Shown here in pieces: positions 7,939-16,353 of a DNA stretch of 64,000 nt. The DNA is taken from contig NZ_JNYJ01000013.1 of assembly GCF_000716715.1 (NCBI RefSeq), positions 124,001 through 188,000 on the forward strand, written 5' to 3'. Origin of the DNA: Dactylosporangium aurantiacum. GTDB lineage: Bacteria > Actinomycetota > Actinomycetes > Mycobacteriales > Micromonosporaceae. A program made the position numbers and the translations under genes. The notes under the pieces are model-generated. The model made no database searches, had not been told where the DNA came from, and saw only the letters and a list, made by a program, of their open reading frames with translations. Position 1 is the first letter of the stretch. The number at the start of each line of letters is the position of its first letter.

Positions 7939-9156
7939 TCAACCGATGACGCGCTCCACGGCGGTCAGGCCGGGCACCGCGACGGTCGCGGTCCTCGCGC
8001 CGGTCGACGGATCCAGCCGGTGCACGCCGTCCGGCTGCCCCACGTACAGGTGCGTGCCCGACACGGCGACGCCCTTCGCCTCGCCGGGCAGGGGCCAGGT
8101 CGCCCGCACCTCCTTGGTACCGGCATCGAAGACGTGCATCTGCCGGCCCGCCGCGAGGTACGCCGCCGAACCGGACACCGCCAGCCGGGCCCGGCCGGCC
8201 ACGGGCGGGAACGCCTGCTCGTGCGCGACCACCAGCGCGTCGGCGTCGATGACCGCGAGCACGCCCTTGCCGGCGTCGGCGACCCAGACCTCGCCCGCGT
8301 GCTGCGCGATCGTCAGGCCCTCGACCGCCCCGGTGCCGAACGACGTGGGCAGGTCGACGCAGACCGCCCACGCGTCGGCCACGCTGAGCGTGTGCACGAA
8401 CGCGTGGACGTCGGGCCTGCCGTCGCGCGCGCCGGGGTGCAGCAGGTCCCGCACGTGCTGGTGGTCCGGCTGGTGGCTGTACAGCGTGAAGAGCCGCTCC
8501 CGCTTCGGGTCGAAGACGGCCTGGCGCCCCTCGCCGCGCATCTCTTCCTCGGCGCCCTCGGGCACCAGCACCTTCACACCCGCGTTCTGGTTGGGCAGGT
8601 TCAGGGCGTTGAGCTGGCCGGCGGCCAGGTCGAGGACCCGCACCCGGTAGTGGTCGGGGTGCTCGGGCGGCAGCATGTCGAGCACGAACAGGCTGGTACC
8701 GCCGGAGGAGAAGGCTTCCGGCTGGACGAAGCCCGGCAGCGTGAGCCGGTGCCGCTCGCCCGCCGGCCCGGCGACGACGATCGTGGTCTCCTGCCGCCCG
8801 GCAGGGTCGCCGTCGACGAGGGCGACGAGACCCGCGTCCGGCGCGACGGCCGCCAGCCGCCCCGCGCCCCGCACGGTGGTCTGGGCGACCACGTCGCCGG
8901 TGGCCGCGTCGCGGGTGACGACCTTCGACGTGCCGGCCTCCGCCACGGTGCTGAGCAGCCGGCGGCCGTCGGCGGTGGCGAGCGCGGCGGCCGGCGCCAC
9001 GACCCTGCGCCCCGTGCCGGACTCCACCACGGTCAGGCCGTCGGTGACGCCGACGGCGAGCAGTTCACCGGGCTCGACCCGGCTGGGCCGTCCGTCCGAC
9101 CCGCAGGACGCCACAAGGACGATGCCGCCCAGGCCGAGCAGTTCACGACGCTTCAT
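7939..9156 (-). CDS. Tat-type lipoprotein with beta-propeller repeats
   Basis: A 405-residue protein starting MKRRELLGLGGIVLVASCGS: a twin-arginine pair, a short hydrophobic core and a lipobox VASC with the lipidated Cys at about residue 18. The rest is made of repeated beta-strand modules (for example TVVESGTGRRVVAP, VWVADAGKGVLAVIDADA, LYVGQPDGVHRLDPSTGAR) like WD40/YVTN or PQQ-type propellers. It is probably a surface-bound protein exposed outside the membrane. Upstream in-frame starts exist, but only the MKRRE start gives a proper signal peptide. Substrate unknown. It is transcribed away from the ADP-ribosylglycohydrolase gene 61 bp distant. Confidence 0.75.
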   Translation of the reverse strand: MKRRELLGLGGIVLVASCGSDGRPSRVEPGELLAVGVTDGLTVVESGTGRRVVAPAAALATADGRRLLSTVAEAGTSKVVTRDAATGDVVAQTTVRGAGRLAAVAPDAGLVALVDGDPAGRQETTIVVAGPAGERHRLTLPGFVQPEAFSSGGTSLFVLDMLPPEHPDHYRVRVLDLAAGQLNALNLPNQNAGVKVLVPEGAEEEMRGEGRQAVFDPKRERLFTLYSHQPDHQHVRDLLHPGARDGRPDVHAFVHTLSVADAWAVCVDLPTSFGTGAVEGLTIAQHAGEVWVADAGKGVLAVIDADALVVAHEQAFPPVAGRARLAVSGSAAYLAAGRQMHVFDAGTKEVRATWPLPGEAKGVAVSGTHLYVGQPDGVHRLDPSTGARTATVAVPGLTAVERVIG

Positions 9157-9217
9157 GTCCAGCACGAGCCCCCGTACGCGAGCGTCGTTCCCGGCGATCA
9201 TCGACTATTTTCGGCAG

Positions 9218-10105
9218 GTGGATCTCCGCGCCGCAGTCGACAGCCTGACCGGACTCTCCGTTGGTGACGCGCTGGGCGCGCCCTTCGAGATGCACCCGCC
9301 GTTCGAGGACGGCGCGGTGTTCGCACCGCCACCGCCGCCGTGGCGCTGGACCGACGACACCGAGATGGCCTGCACCCTGCTGGAGGGGGTGCGCCGGGAC
9401 GGCCGGGTCGACCAGCACTGGCTGGCGGCCGCGTTCGCACAGCGGTGGAGCGCCGACCGGGGCTACGGTCGCGGCTCGGTCTCGCTGCTGTCCAGCATCC
9501 GCGACGGGGTGCCGTGGCAGACCGCGTCCGCCGCCCTCTTCTCCGGCCGGGGCTCGTCCGGCAACGGCGCGGCGATGCGGGTGGCACCGCTCGGGGCGTT
9601 CTTCGCCGACGACCCGGATGTCGCGGTCCGGCAGGCGGCACTGTCGGCGGAGGTCACCCACCGGCACCCGGAGGGGATCTCGGGCGCCGTGGCGGTGGCG
9701 CTCGCCTCGTCGCTGACCGCCCGGCACACCCCGCGCGAGTCGCTGCTGCGCATGGTGCTCAACCAGTTGCCGCCGTCCGACGTCCGCGACGGCATCGGCC
9801 GGGCGGTGCGGATGTCGGAGAAGGCCGATCCCCGGGACGTCGCCGCCGACCTCGGCAACGGTTCACACGCATTGGCGCAGGACACTGTGCCGTTCGCGCT
9901 TTGGGTGGCCGCCACGCATCTCGACGATTACCCGCGGGCGATGGAGGCGTGTGTACAGGCAGGGGGCGACACCGATTCGATGTGCGCGATCGCGGGCGGG
10001 ATCATCGCGGCACACACCGGGATCGGCGACGACCCGGGGCGGGGGACGATCGGGGTGCCGCCGCAGTGGATCGACCACCGTGAGCCGCTCCCCACTTGGA
10101 GCTAA
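9218..10105 (+). CDS. ADP-ribosylglycohydrolase (DraG/ARH family)
   Basis: Expected to remove ADP-ribose from proteins or other acceptors using two Mg ions. The 295-residue protein has GLSVGDALGAPFE at residues 12-24, the metal-binding WTDDTEMA at 44-51, NGAAMRVAPLG in the middle and GGDTDSMCAIAGG near the C-terminus, covering the conserved acidic ligands. The start is GTG at 9218; no ribosome site is visible, but TATTTT at 9206-9211 lies six bases ahead, fitting a leaderless mRNA. No ADP-ribosyltransferase gene is nearby. Function as hydrolase is well supported; the target is not known. Confidence 0.88.
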   Translation: MDLRAAVDSLTGLSVGDALGAPFEMHPPFEDGAVFAPPPPPWRWTDDTEMACTLLEGVRRDGRVDQHWLAAAFAQRWSADRGYGRGSVSLLSSIRDGVPWQTASAALFSGRGSSGNGAAMRVAPLGAFFADDPDVAVRQAALSAEVTHRHPEGISGAVAVALASSLTARHTPRESLLRMVLNQLPPSDVRDGIGRAVRMSEKADPRDVAADLGNGSHALAQDTVPFALWVAATHLDDYPRAMEACVQAGGDTDSMCAIAGGIIAAHTGIGDDPGRGTIGVPPQWIDHREPLPTWS

Positions 10106-10220
10106 ATACTCTACGTGACAACTGAACGATATTTCACCCAAACGATCATGCCCGGAAGGGTTTCTCGAAAGAGGTACTGACCAGCACATTCACCGCAGAC
10201 CCCCATCCGGGCGTATCAAG

Positions 10221-10244
10221 GTTTTTTGGCGGGCCCCGGGGTAA
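10221..10244 (+). promoter_or_regulatory. SigB/SigH-type stress promoter before the glycosyltransferase
   Basis: GTTT at 10221-10224, a 14-base spacer and GGGTAA at 10239-10244 match the actinobacterial SigB-like consensus (GTTT, 14-16 bases, GGGTA). The predicted transcript start lies within about five bases of the ATG at 10255, so the mRNA would be almost leaderless. A near-identical signal precedes the CBS-domain gene at 15427. Confidence 0.5.
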
Positions 10245-10254
10245 CAATGTGCTC

Positions 10255-12705
10255 ATGTCACACCCTGCCGCGACCTATCGCCTCGGTATCGTGTCGACCT
10301 ATCTGCCTCGCCGCTGCGGTCTCGCGACGTACACCGCGGACCTGCGGGAGGCACTTGGTGTCGCCACCGACGATCTGGAAACAGTCGTCGTGGCCATCGA
10401 CCGTGACGGGCACAGCTACGGTGACGAGGTCGTCGTCACCATCAACCACGACCGCATCGAGGACTACTCCGCCGCTGCCCGCGCGCTGCGCGAGGCCGGC
10501 GTCCAGGTCGTGCTGATCCAGCACGAGTACGGGATCTTCGGCGGCACCGACGGCTCACACCTGCTCGAGTTGACCCGCGCGCTCAACGCGTGCGGCATTC
10601 CTTACCTGCTGACGCTGCACACCGTGCTGTCGCGGCCCTCGCCCGGTCAGGCGGCGACGCTGCGCGCGTTGTGCGCCAGGGCGGCGAGGGTCACGGTCTT
10701 CACCGAAACCGCCCGCCGGGTCGCGATCCGCACCGGCGTCGCCGCCGGTCACCAGCTGATCGTGGTCCCGCACGGCGCGCCCGAGGCGATGCGCCAGCCG
10801 CCGGACCCGGCGACGCTGCGCACCGAGCTGCGCGAGCTGCTCGCGAAGGTCGACGGCAAGCCGACGCTCACCACCTTCGGCCTGCTCAGCGAGGGCAAGG
10901 GCATCGACATCGCGATCGACGCGCTGGCCGCCGTGGTGAAGGAGCACCCCGACACGCAGTACATCGTGGCGGGCGCGACCCACCCGGAGATCAAGCGCCG
11001 CGACGGCGAGGTCTACCGGGAGAGCCTGCAGGGGCGGGTCCAGATGCTCGGGCTCACCGACAACGTGCACTTCGTCGACGCCTTCCTGAAGCTCGACGAG
11101 CTGTCGGCGATCCTGCACGCCAGCACGCTGTTCGTCACGCCGTACCGGTCGCCGGAGCAGATCTGCTCGGGTGCGCTGACGTTCGCGCTCGGCGCCGGGC
11201 TGCCGGCGGTGTCGACCTCGTACAGCTACGCCGAGGACATGCTCGCCGGCGGCGCCGGCCGGGTGGTGCCGTGCGGCGACGACGCGGCGCTCGCGGCCGA
11301 GATCACCGACCTGCTCACCGACACGCGGGCGCTCGCCGCGGCGAAGTCGGTGGCGGAGGCGTGCGCGGCGTGGCTGCCCTGGCCGGCGGTCGCCGCCCGG
11401 GAGGCCGAGCTGGTCGCCGACGTGGTGCGCCAGTCGCAGGCGGCCACGGCCCGCCCCGGTCACTCGACCGCGGCCGCGCCGGTGCTCAACCTCACCCACC
11501 TGGACCGTCTCACGGACGAGATCGGCATCATCCAGTTCTCCCGCGGCTCGAATCCGGAGCTGGCGTCGGGGTACTGCGTCGACGACGTCGCCCGGCTCGC
11601 GATCGTCGCGGCGGACCTGCTGGCGGTCGGTATCGACAGCAAGCAGACCGCGCTGGCGACGCGCTGGCTGCGCCAGTCGGTGCGGTTCCTGACCGCCGCC
11701 TACGACCCGTCCGGCGCGATGCACAACGTGCTGAGCTACGGCGGGACCTGGCAGGACTGGCCGCACCTCGGCGACCACGTGGGCCGCGCGGTGTGGGCCC
11801 TCGGCGTGCTGGTCGGCACGCCGGCGGTGCCCGACGACATCCGGCGGCCGGCCTCGGCGCTGCTCGACGAGCTGGGCCCGCGCACCGGCCAGCTGCCCGA
11901 GCTGGGCCTGCGCACCGCCGCGTACGCGCTGATCGGCCTGGCCCGCGCGGGTCGCAGCGACCAGGCGGCGCCGCTGCTGCGCGCGCTGGACGAGGCGCTG
12001 GTGACGACGTCGGTGGTGGACCCGTCCTGGCGCTGGTTCGAGCCGGAGCTGACCTACGACAACGCCCGGCTGCCGCAGGCGATGCTGCTCGGCGCCGCGC
12101 TGCTGGAGGACGACGCCGCGGCGGCCCGCGCGATCGCGGCGCTCGACTGGTACGCCCAGCACGTCGGCCTCGCGGACGGCACCCTGCGCTGCGTCGGCAA
12201 CCGCTGGCACCGGCGGGGTGAGTCGCCGGCGGCCTGGCTCGCCGACGACGGCGACGAGCAGCCGCTGGACGCGGCCGCGATCACCGAGGCGATGGTCGAC
12301 GCCTGGCACTACACGGCGGACCCGACGACGGCACGGCTGGCGGGCTGGGGCTACTCCTGGTTCCTCGGCCGGAACAGGGCCGGCGCGCGGCTCTACGTCG
12401 ACGCGTCGGGTGCCTGCCATGACGGTTTGTCTGCTACTGAGCCAAATGGGAACCAGGGCGCCGAGTCCACGCTAGCCTATTACCAAGCGCTGCTCAGCCT
12501 GCTCAAGGCCGGTTTGGCCGCTCTGCCCCATCCGGTGGTCGCGACGACACCGGTGCCGACGTCGTTGCCGGTCACCGGTCCGTCCCGGCCGACACCGAAC
12601 AAGGCACCGACGGGCACCCGGGCCGTCGGGCGGGCGTCGGCCGGCTTCAGCGCGACCGCTCAGCCGCCCCGCTCCCGCACCACGGAGGGCCCCGATGCAC
12701 TTTGA
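10255..12705 (+). CDS. GT4 glycosyltransferase fused to an alpha/alpha-toroid domain
   Basis: An 816-residue two-part enzyme. Residues 1 to about 390 form a GT-B glycosyltransferase: YLPRRCGLATYTADL and QHEYGIFGG in the acceptor half, VVPHGAPEAM, then GLLSEGKGID and a terminal PYRSPEQICSGALTFALGAG in the nucleotide-sugar half. Residues about 410-760 form an all-helical domain with SGYCVDDVARLAIVAADLL and several Trp-rich repeats, resembling glycoside-hydrolase toroids; the last 50 residues are Pro/Thr-rich. The next gene, a GH130 enzyme, overlaps by 11 bp, so the two probably act on the same mannose-type glycan. An earlier in-frame GTG at 10249 is possible. Confidence 0.8.
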   Translation: MSHPAATYRLGIVSTYLPRRCGLATYTADLREALGVATDDLETVVVAIDRDGHSYGDEVVVTINHDRIEDYSAAARALREAGVQVVLIQHEYGIFGGTDGSHLLELTRALNACGIPYLLTLHTVLSRPSPGQAATLRALCARAARVTVFTETARRVAIRTGVAAGHQLIVVPHGAPEAMRQPPDPATLRTELRELLAKVDGKPTLTTFGLLSEGKGIDIAIDALAAVVKEHPDTQYIVAGATHPEIKRRDGEVYRESLQGRVQMLGLTDNVHFVDAFLKLDELSAILHASTLFVTPYRSPEQICSGALTFALGAGLPAVSTSYSYAEDMLAGGAGRVVPCGDDAALAAEITDLLTDTRALAAAKSVAEACAAWLPWPAVAAREAELVADVVRQSQAATARPGHSTAAAPVLNLTHLDRLTDEIGIIQFSRGSNPELASGYCVDDVARLAIVAADLLAVGIDSKQTALATRWLRQSVRFLTAAYDPSGAMHNVLSYGGTWQDWPHLGDHVGRAVWALGVLVGTPAVPDDIRRPASALLDELGPRTGQLPELGLRTAAYALIGLARAGRSDQAAPLLRALDEALVTTSVVDPSWRWFEPELTYDNARLPQAMLLGAALLEDDAAAARAIAALDWYAQHVGLADGTLRCVGNRWHRRGESPAAWLADDGDEQPLDAAAITEAMVDAWHYTADPTTARLAGWGYSWFLGRNRAGARLYVDASGACHDGLSATEPNGNQGAESTLAYYQALLSLLKAGLAALPHPVVATTPVPTSLPVTGPSRPTPNKAPTGTRAVGRASAGFSATAQPPRSRTTEGPDAL

Positions 12706-13645
12706 CGCGGAGCTGTTTCACCGGGAACCGACGAACCCCCTGCTGACCGCCGGGGACTGGCCCTATCCGATCAACAGCGTGTTCAACCCGGGCGCCTGCC
12801 TGCACAACGGGGACACCATCCTGTTGTGCAGGATCGAGGACAGGCGCGGCATCTCCCACCTGACCGTCGCCCGCAGCAAGGACGGCCGCACCAACTGGGT
12901 CGTCGACGCCAAGCCGCTCATCGCCGACGACCCGACCGACCAGCACAGCTGCTGGGGTGTCGAGGATCCGCGGATCACGTACGTGGACGAGTTGGCCGGC
13001 TACGTGATCGCCTACACCGCGTACGGGCCGGGCGGCCCCTGCGTGGCGCTCGCCCGCACCGAGGATTTCGAGTCGGTGGAGCCGCTCGGGATCGTCATGC
13101 CGCCCGAGGACAAGAACGCCTCGCTGCTGCCGCGCAAGGTCGACGGTCACTACGTGCTCTTCCACCGGCCCGTGTCGGTGCTGTCGGCGCGCGCCGACGT
13201 GTGGCTGTCGAAGTCGACCGACCTGCAGGCGTGGACGACGCCCGAGCCGGTCATGCAGTCCCGCTCCGGGCCCTGGTGGGACGCCACCAGGATCGGCATG
13301 GGGCCGCCGCCGGTCGAGACGCCGCACGGCTGGCTGTGCGTGTACCACGGCGTCAAGCAGATGGTGGCGACGTCGCTGTACCGCGTCGGCCTGATCATGC
13401 TCGACCTGGACGATCCCACGAAGATCATCCGTCGGACGCCGAGCTGGGTGCTGGGCCCCGACGCCGAGTACGAGCGGGTCGGCGACGTGCCCAACGTCGT
13501 CTTCCCGACCGGCCTCGTCCACGACGAGGCGCGCGACGAGCTGCGGCTGTACTACGGCGCCGCCGACCTGTGCGTCGCGATGGCGAGCGCCCGCTTCTCC
13601 GAGGTGGTCGACTACCTGGTCAGTCTGCCACCCGAGAACGAGTGA
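12695..13645 (+). CDS. GH130-family glycoside phosphorylase or hydrolase
   Basis: A 316-residue five-bladed propeller enzyme of the family that splits or makes beta-mannosides, usually with phosphate. Visible landmarks are PINSVFNPGA near residue 26, the WGVEDPRITYVDEL block around 89-102 (catalytic acid region), KNASLLPRKVDGHYVLFHRP and WWDATRIGMGPPPVETPHGWL. The ATG has GGAGGG upstream and overlaps the end of the glycosyltransferase gene. GH130 covers mannosyl phosphorylases and beta-1,2-mannosidases; phosphate-binding residues cannot be checked without an alignment, so the exact reaction is open. Confidence 0.85.
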   Translation: MHFDAELFHREPTNPLLTAGDWPYPINSVFNPGACLHNGDTILLCRIEDRRGISHLTVARSKDGRTNWVVDAKPLIADDPTDQHSCWGVEDPRITYVDELAGYVIAYTAYGPGGPCVALARTEDFESVEPLGIVMPPEDKNASLLPRKVDGHYVLFHRPVSVLSARADVWLSKSTDLQAWTTPEPVMQSRSGPWWDATRIGMGPPPVETPHGWLCVYHGVKQMVATSLYRVGLIMLDLDDPTKIIRRTPSWVLGPDAEYERVGDVPNVVFPTGLVHDEARDELRLYYGAADLCVAMASARFSEVVDYLVSLPPENE

Positions 13646-13663
13646 CCTGCTGACGAGCGCGGT

Positions 13664-13695
13664 GGACGGCGGCCCCCTGCAGTGGGCCGCCGTCC
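13664..13695. terminator. Bidirectional hairpin terminator
   Basis: GGACGGCGGCCC (13664-13675) and GGGCCGCCGTCC (13684-13695) form a perfect 12-bp stem with an 8-base loop, followed by GTTTGT on plus. It lies between the convergent GH130 and sulfurtransferase genes and can serve both. Confidence 0.8.
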
Positions 13696-13703
13696 GTTTG
13701 TCG

Positions 13704-14561
13704 CTACTTCGGGCTGTTGCCTTTAACGACCGGCACCCGCACGAGGTTGCCCCACTCGGTCCACGAGCCGTCGTAGTTGCGCACGTGCCGGTATCCGAGC
13801 AGGTGTGTCAGCACGAACCAGGTGTGCGAGGAGCGCTCGCCGATGCGGCAGTAGGCGATGATGTCGTCGTCCGGCGCCAGGCCCAGCTCGTCGGCGTAGA
13901 TCCTGCGCAGCTCCTCCACCGGCTTGAACGTGCCGTCCTCCTGCGTGGCCTGCTTCCACGGCTTGCTCACGGCGCCCGGGATGTGCCCGCCGCGCAGCGC
14001 GCCCTCCTGCGGGTAGTCGGGCATGTGCAGCAGCTCGCCGGTGTATTCGCCGGGTGAACGCACGTCCACCAGCGGCCGGTCCGCGGCGATGTGCGCCAGC
14101 ACGTCCTCGCGGAAGGCCCGGATCCCGGTGTCGTCCCTGGTCGGCAGCGGATAGGTGGTCTTCGGCCGGTCCGGCACATCCTTGGTGAGGGGCCGGCCCT
14201 CGGCGATCCACTTCGCCCGGCCACCGTCGAGGATGCGCAGGTCGCGGTGGCCGAATAGGGAGAACACCCACAGCGCGTAGGTCGCCCACCAGTTGAAGTT
14301 GTCGCCGTAGAACACGATGGTGTCGTCGGGTTTGATGCCTTTGGCCTCGCACAGCGCGGCGAACCCCGCCGCGTCGAGATAGTCGCGGGTGACCTGGTCG
14401 TTGAGCTCCGTGTGCCAGTCGACCTTCACCGCACCGGGAATGTGGCCGGTGCCGTACAGCAGCACGTCCTCGTCGGACTCGACGACGACGAGGTTGTCCG
14501 TGTCTCCGGTCTCCAGGCGCTCGGCCAGCCATTGCGTGGTGACGAGCTTTGTCGCAGCCAT
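13704..14561 (-). CDS. sseA: Thiosulfate/3-mercaptopyruvate sulfurtransferase (rhodanese)
   Basis: A tandem rhodanese of 285 residues. The N-terminal non-catalytic domain carries [17 protein letters not shown] near 39-55; the C-terminal catalytic domain has [26 protein letters not shown] and the active-site loop [11 protein letters not shown] with Cys238. It transfers sulfur from thiosulfate or mercaptopyruvate to cyanide or protein acceptors. In mycobacteria sseA sits beside a SufE-like gene; here SufE lies 1.4 kb away with two genes between. There is no ribosome site, but TAGATT (14568-14573, minus) is six bases before the ATG, so the mRNA is probably leaderless. Confidence 0.88.
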   Translation of the reverse strand: MAATKLVTTQWLAERLETGDTDNLVVVESDEDVLLYGTGHIPGAVKVDWHTELNDQVTRDYLDAAGFAALCEAKGIKPDDTIVFYGDNFNWWATYALWVFSLFGHRDLRILDGGRAKWIAEGRPLTKDVPDRPKTTYPLPTRDDTGIRAFREDVLAHIAADRPLVDVRSPGEYTGELLHMPDYPQEGALRGGHIPGAVSKPWKQATQEDGTFKPVEELRRIYADELGLAPDDDIIAYCRIGERSSHTWFVLTHLLGYRHVRNYDGSWTEWGNLVRVPVVKGNSPK

Positions 14562-14565
14562 ATTT

Positions 14566-15333
14566 TCAATCTAGCGGCGCGAGCTCCGGCCGCTTGGCCG
14601 TCACCATGTCTCCGGACGACTTTCCGGTCAGCCGCCGCTTCACCCACGGCGCCAGGTGCTGTGTCGCCCAGCGGGCGTCGGCCGCCTTCCGCGACATCCA
14701 CGACAGGTCCTCCGGCGGCGGCGGCGCGGCCAGCCACGCCGCGTCGCAGGTCACTCCGAGCGCGGTCAGCACGTGCCCGGCGACGCGGCGGTGGCCGGCC
14801 GGCGACAGGTGCAACCGGTCGATCCCCCACAGCCGCGGGTTGGCGAACTCCGTGTCATCCCACAGATTCACCACGTGGGCGCCGTGCTTCGCCCCGATGC
14901 TGTCGATCGCGGTGTTGAGCGCGTCCACCCGCGGGCGCAGGATCTTGCCGCCCGGCATGCGTCCCGTCAGGTCCGCCCAGCGGAACAGGATCACGTCCGC
15001 GCCGGTCGCCCGGAGCCGCTCGATCGTCTTGTCGAACCGCGCGACCAGCGGCTCGGGATCGAACCCGCGGCGCAGCGCGTCGTTGCCGCCGCCGGCGAAG
15101 CTGATCAGGTCGGGCTTCATGGCCGTGGCGAGCGGCACCTGCTCGGCCACGATGTTGTCGAACAGGCGGCCGCGCACGGCGAGGTTGGCGTAACGGAAGT
15201 CGGGCTGGTCCGCCGCGAGGCAACCGGCGACCAGGTCGGCCCAGCCGCGGTAGCCCTTGCCGTCGGGTCTTGGATCGTCCATGCCTTCGGTGAAGCTGTC
15301 ACCGACCGCTACATAGCTGGTCCACCCCGCCAC
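14566..15333 (-). CDS. SGNH/GDSL-family hydrolase
   Basis: A 255-residue esterase-type hydrolase without a signal peptide, so probably cytosolic. Block I is [13 protein letters not shown] with the nucleophile Ser13, block III is [13 protein letters not shown] with Asn84, and block V is [12 protein letters not shown] with the Asp-x-x-His pair. The GTG start at 15333 has GGGGAGG seven bases upstream. The stop is five bases from the start of the downstream rhodanese gene. The natural ester or thioester substrate is unknown. Confidence 0.85.
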   Translation of the reverse strand: MAGWTSYVAVGDSFTEGMDDPRPDGKGYRGWADLVAGCLAADQPDFRYANLAVRGRLFDNIVAEQVPLATAMKPDLISFAGGGNDALRRGFDPEPLVARFDKTIERLRATGADVILFRWADLTGRMPGGKILRPRVDALNTAIDSIGAKHGAHVVNLWDDTEFANPRLWGIDRLHLSPAGHRRVAGHVLTALGVTCDAAWLAAPPPPEDLSWMSRKAADARWATQHLAPWVKRRLTGKSSGDMVTAKRPELAPLD

Positions 15334-15426
15334 CGCACAACCTCCCCGTGGTCTGCCGTTGCCTGCCTCGCATCCTTTCAGGGCGCCCGGAGCGTTGGAA
15401 GCGACTTTGCCGCACGCCACACCGGG

Positions 15427-15451
15427 GTTCAGCCCTTCGGCCCGGGGGTAA
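15427..15451 (+). promoter_or_regulatory. SigB/SigH-type promoter of the CBS-domain gene
   Basis: GTTC at 15427-15430, a 15-base spacer and GGGTAA at 15446-15451 match the SigB-like pattern and share the string GGGGTAACAA with the promoter at 10221. The transcript would begin about 25 bases upstream of the ribosome site GGGAGG. Confidence 0.5.
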
Positions 15452-15483
15452 CAAAGCGATATCGAACCGCAGGGAGGACAACC

Positions 15484-15909
15484 ATGACGATGCAGACCGT
15501 TCGCGACGTGATGACCACCAACGTGGTGTATCTCCCCAGCGAGACGACCCTCGCCGAGGCCGCCCGCACCATGCGCGAGCAGGACATCGGCGACGTCGTC
15601 GTGGCCGACGGCCCGGGTCTCACCGGCGTCGTCACCGACCGGGACATCGTCGTGCGGGCCGTCGCGGAGCGCTGCGACCCGGCCGCCACCACCCTGGGTG
15701 AGATCGTCACGCGCGACCTGGTCACCGTCCGCCCTGAGGACTCCATCCACACCGCGGCCCTGCTGATGCGGGATCAGGCCGTGCGCCGCGTCCTGGTCTG
15801 CGACGACGTGCAGGGGCTGGTCGGCATCGTGTCGATCGGCGACCTGGCCGAGGAGATCGACCCCGACTCCGTCCTCGGCGGCATCAGCAAGGCCGCCCCG
15901 AACAACTAA
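15484..15909 (+). CDS. CBS-domain pair protein
   Basis: A 141-residue stand-alone Bateman module. CBS1 covers about residues 6-60 (VRDVMTTNVVYLPSETTLAE to GVVTDRDIVVRAV) and CBS2 about 70-130 (GEIVTRDLVTVRPEDSI to GIVSIGDLAEEI). Such proteins bind adenine nucleotides and sense energy state or stress; the mycobacterial relative Hrp1 is induced by hypoxia. Here a stress-type promoter and a good ribosome site (GGGAGG) precede the ATG, which fits stress induction. No partner domain or enzyme is fused to it. Confidence 0.88.
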   Translation: MTMQTVRDVMTTNVVYLPSETTLAEAARTMREQDIGDVVVADGPGLTGVVTDRDIVVRAVAERCDPAATTLGEIVTRDLVTVRPEDSIHTAALLMRDQAVRRVLVCDDVQGLVGIVSIGDLAEEIDPDSVLGGISKAAPNN

Positions 15910-15919
15910 ATTTGTAGTC

Positions 15920-16339
15920 GTGGAGATGCCTGCCAAGCTTGCCGCCATCGTCGAGGAGTTCGCCTCCGCACCGCGTGACGTGGTGCTGGAGATGATGCTC
16001 GAGTACGCCGACGCGGTGAAGCCGCTGCCGGCCTCGTTCGACGGCCATGCGGGTATGGAGCAGGTGCCCGAGTGCCAGACGCCGTTCTTCCTCAAGGCGG
16101 TCGTCACCCCGCAGGACCAGGTTGAGCTGTATTTCGACTGCCCGCCGGAGGCGCCGACCACGCGCGCCTTCGCGGGCATTCTCAGCGAAGGGCTCGACGG
16201 GGCGACCACCGCCGAGGTCCTCTCCGTGCCGTCCGACCTGTACCAGCGCATGGGCCTCGCGGCGGCGATCAGCCCGCTGCGCGTGCGGGGCGGCACCGCG
16301 ATCCTCAACCGCCTGCAGCGCCAGGTCCGCGAGGCCTGA
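15920..16339 (+). CDS. SufE-family cysteine desulfurase activator
   Basis: A 139-residue SufE protein: EEFASAPRDVVLEMMLEYA at 12-30, then VPECQTPFFL with the sulfur-accepting Cys52, and FAGILSEGLDGAT with the helix that packs over the active loop. It accepts persulfide sulfur from a cysteine desulfurase for Fe-S cluster assembly. The start is GTG at 15920; TAAATT at 15907-15912, which includes the stop of the CBS gene, lies seven bases before it, so the mRNA may be leaderless. The nearby rhodanese may hand over sulfur too, but that is inference. Confidence 0.88.
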   Translation: MEMPAKLAAIVEEFASAPRDVVLEMMLEYADAVKPLPASFDGHAGMEQVPECQTPFFLKAVVTPQDQVELYFDCPPEAPTTRAFAGILSEGLDGATTAEVLSVPSDLYQRMGLAAAISPLRVRGGTAILNRLQRQVREA

Positions 16340-16353
16340 CCCCAGGGATCCGG

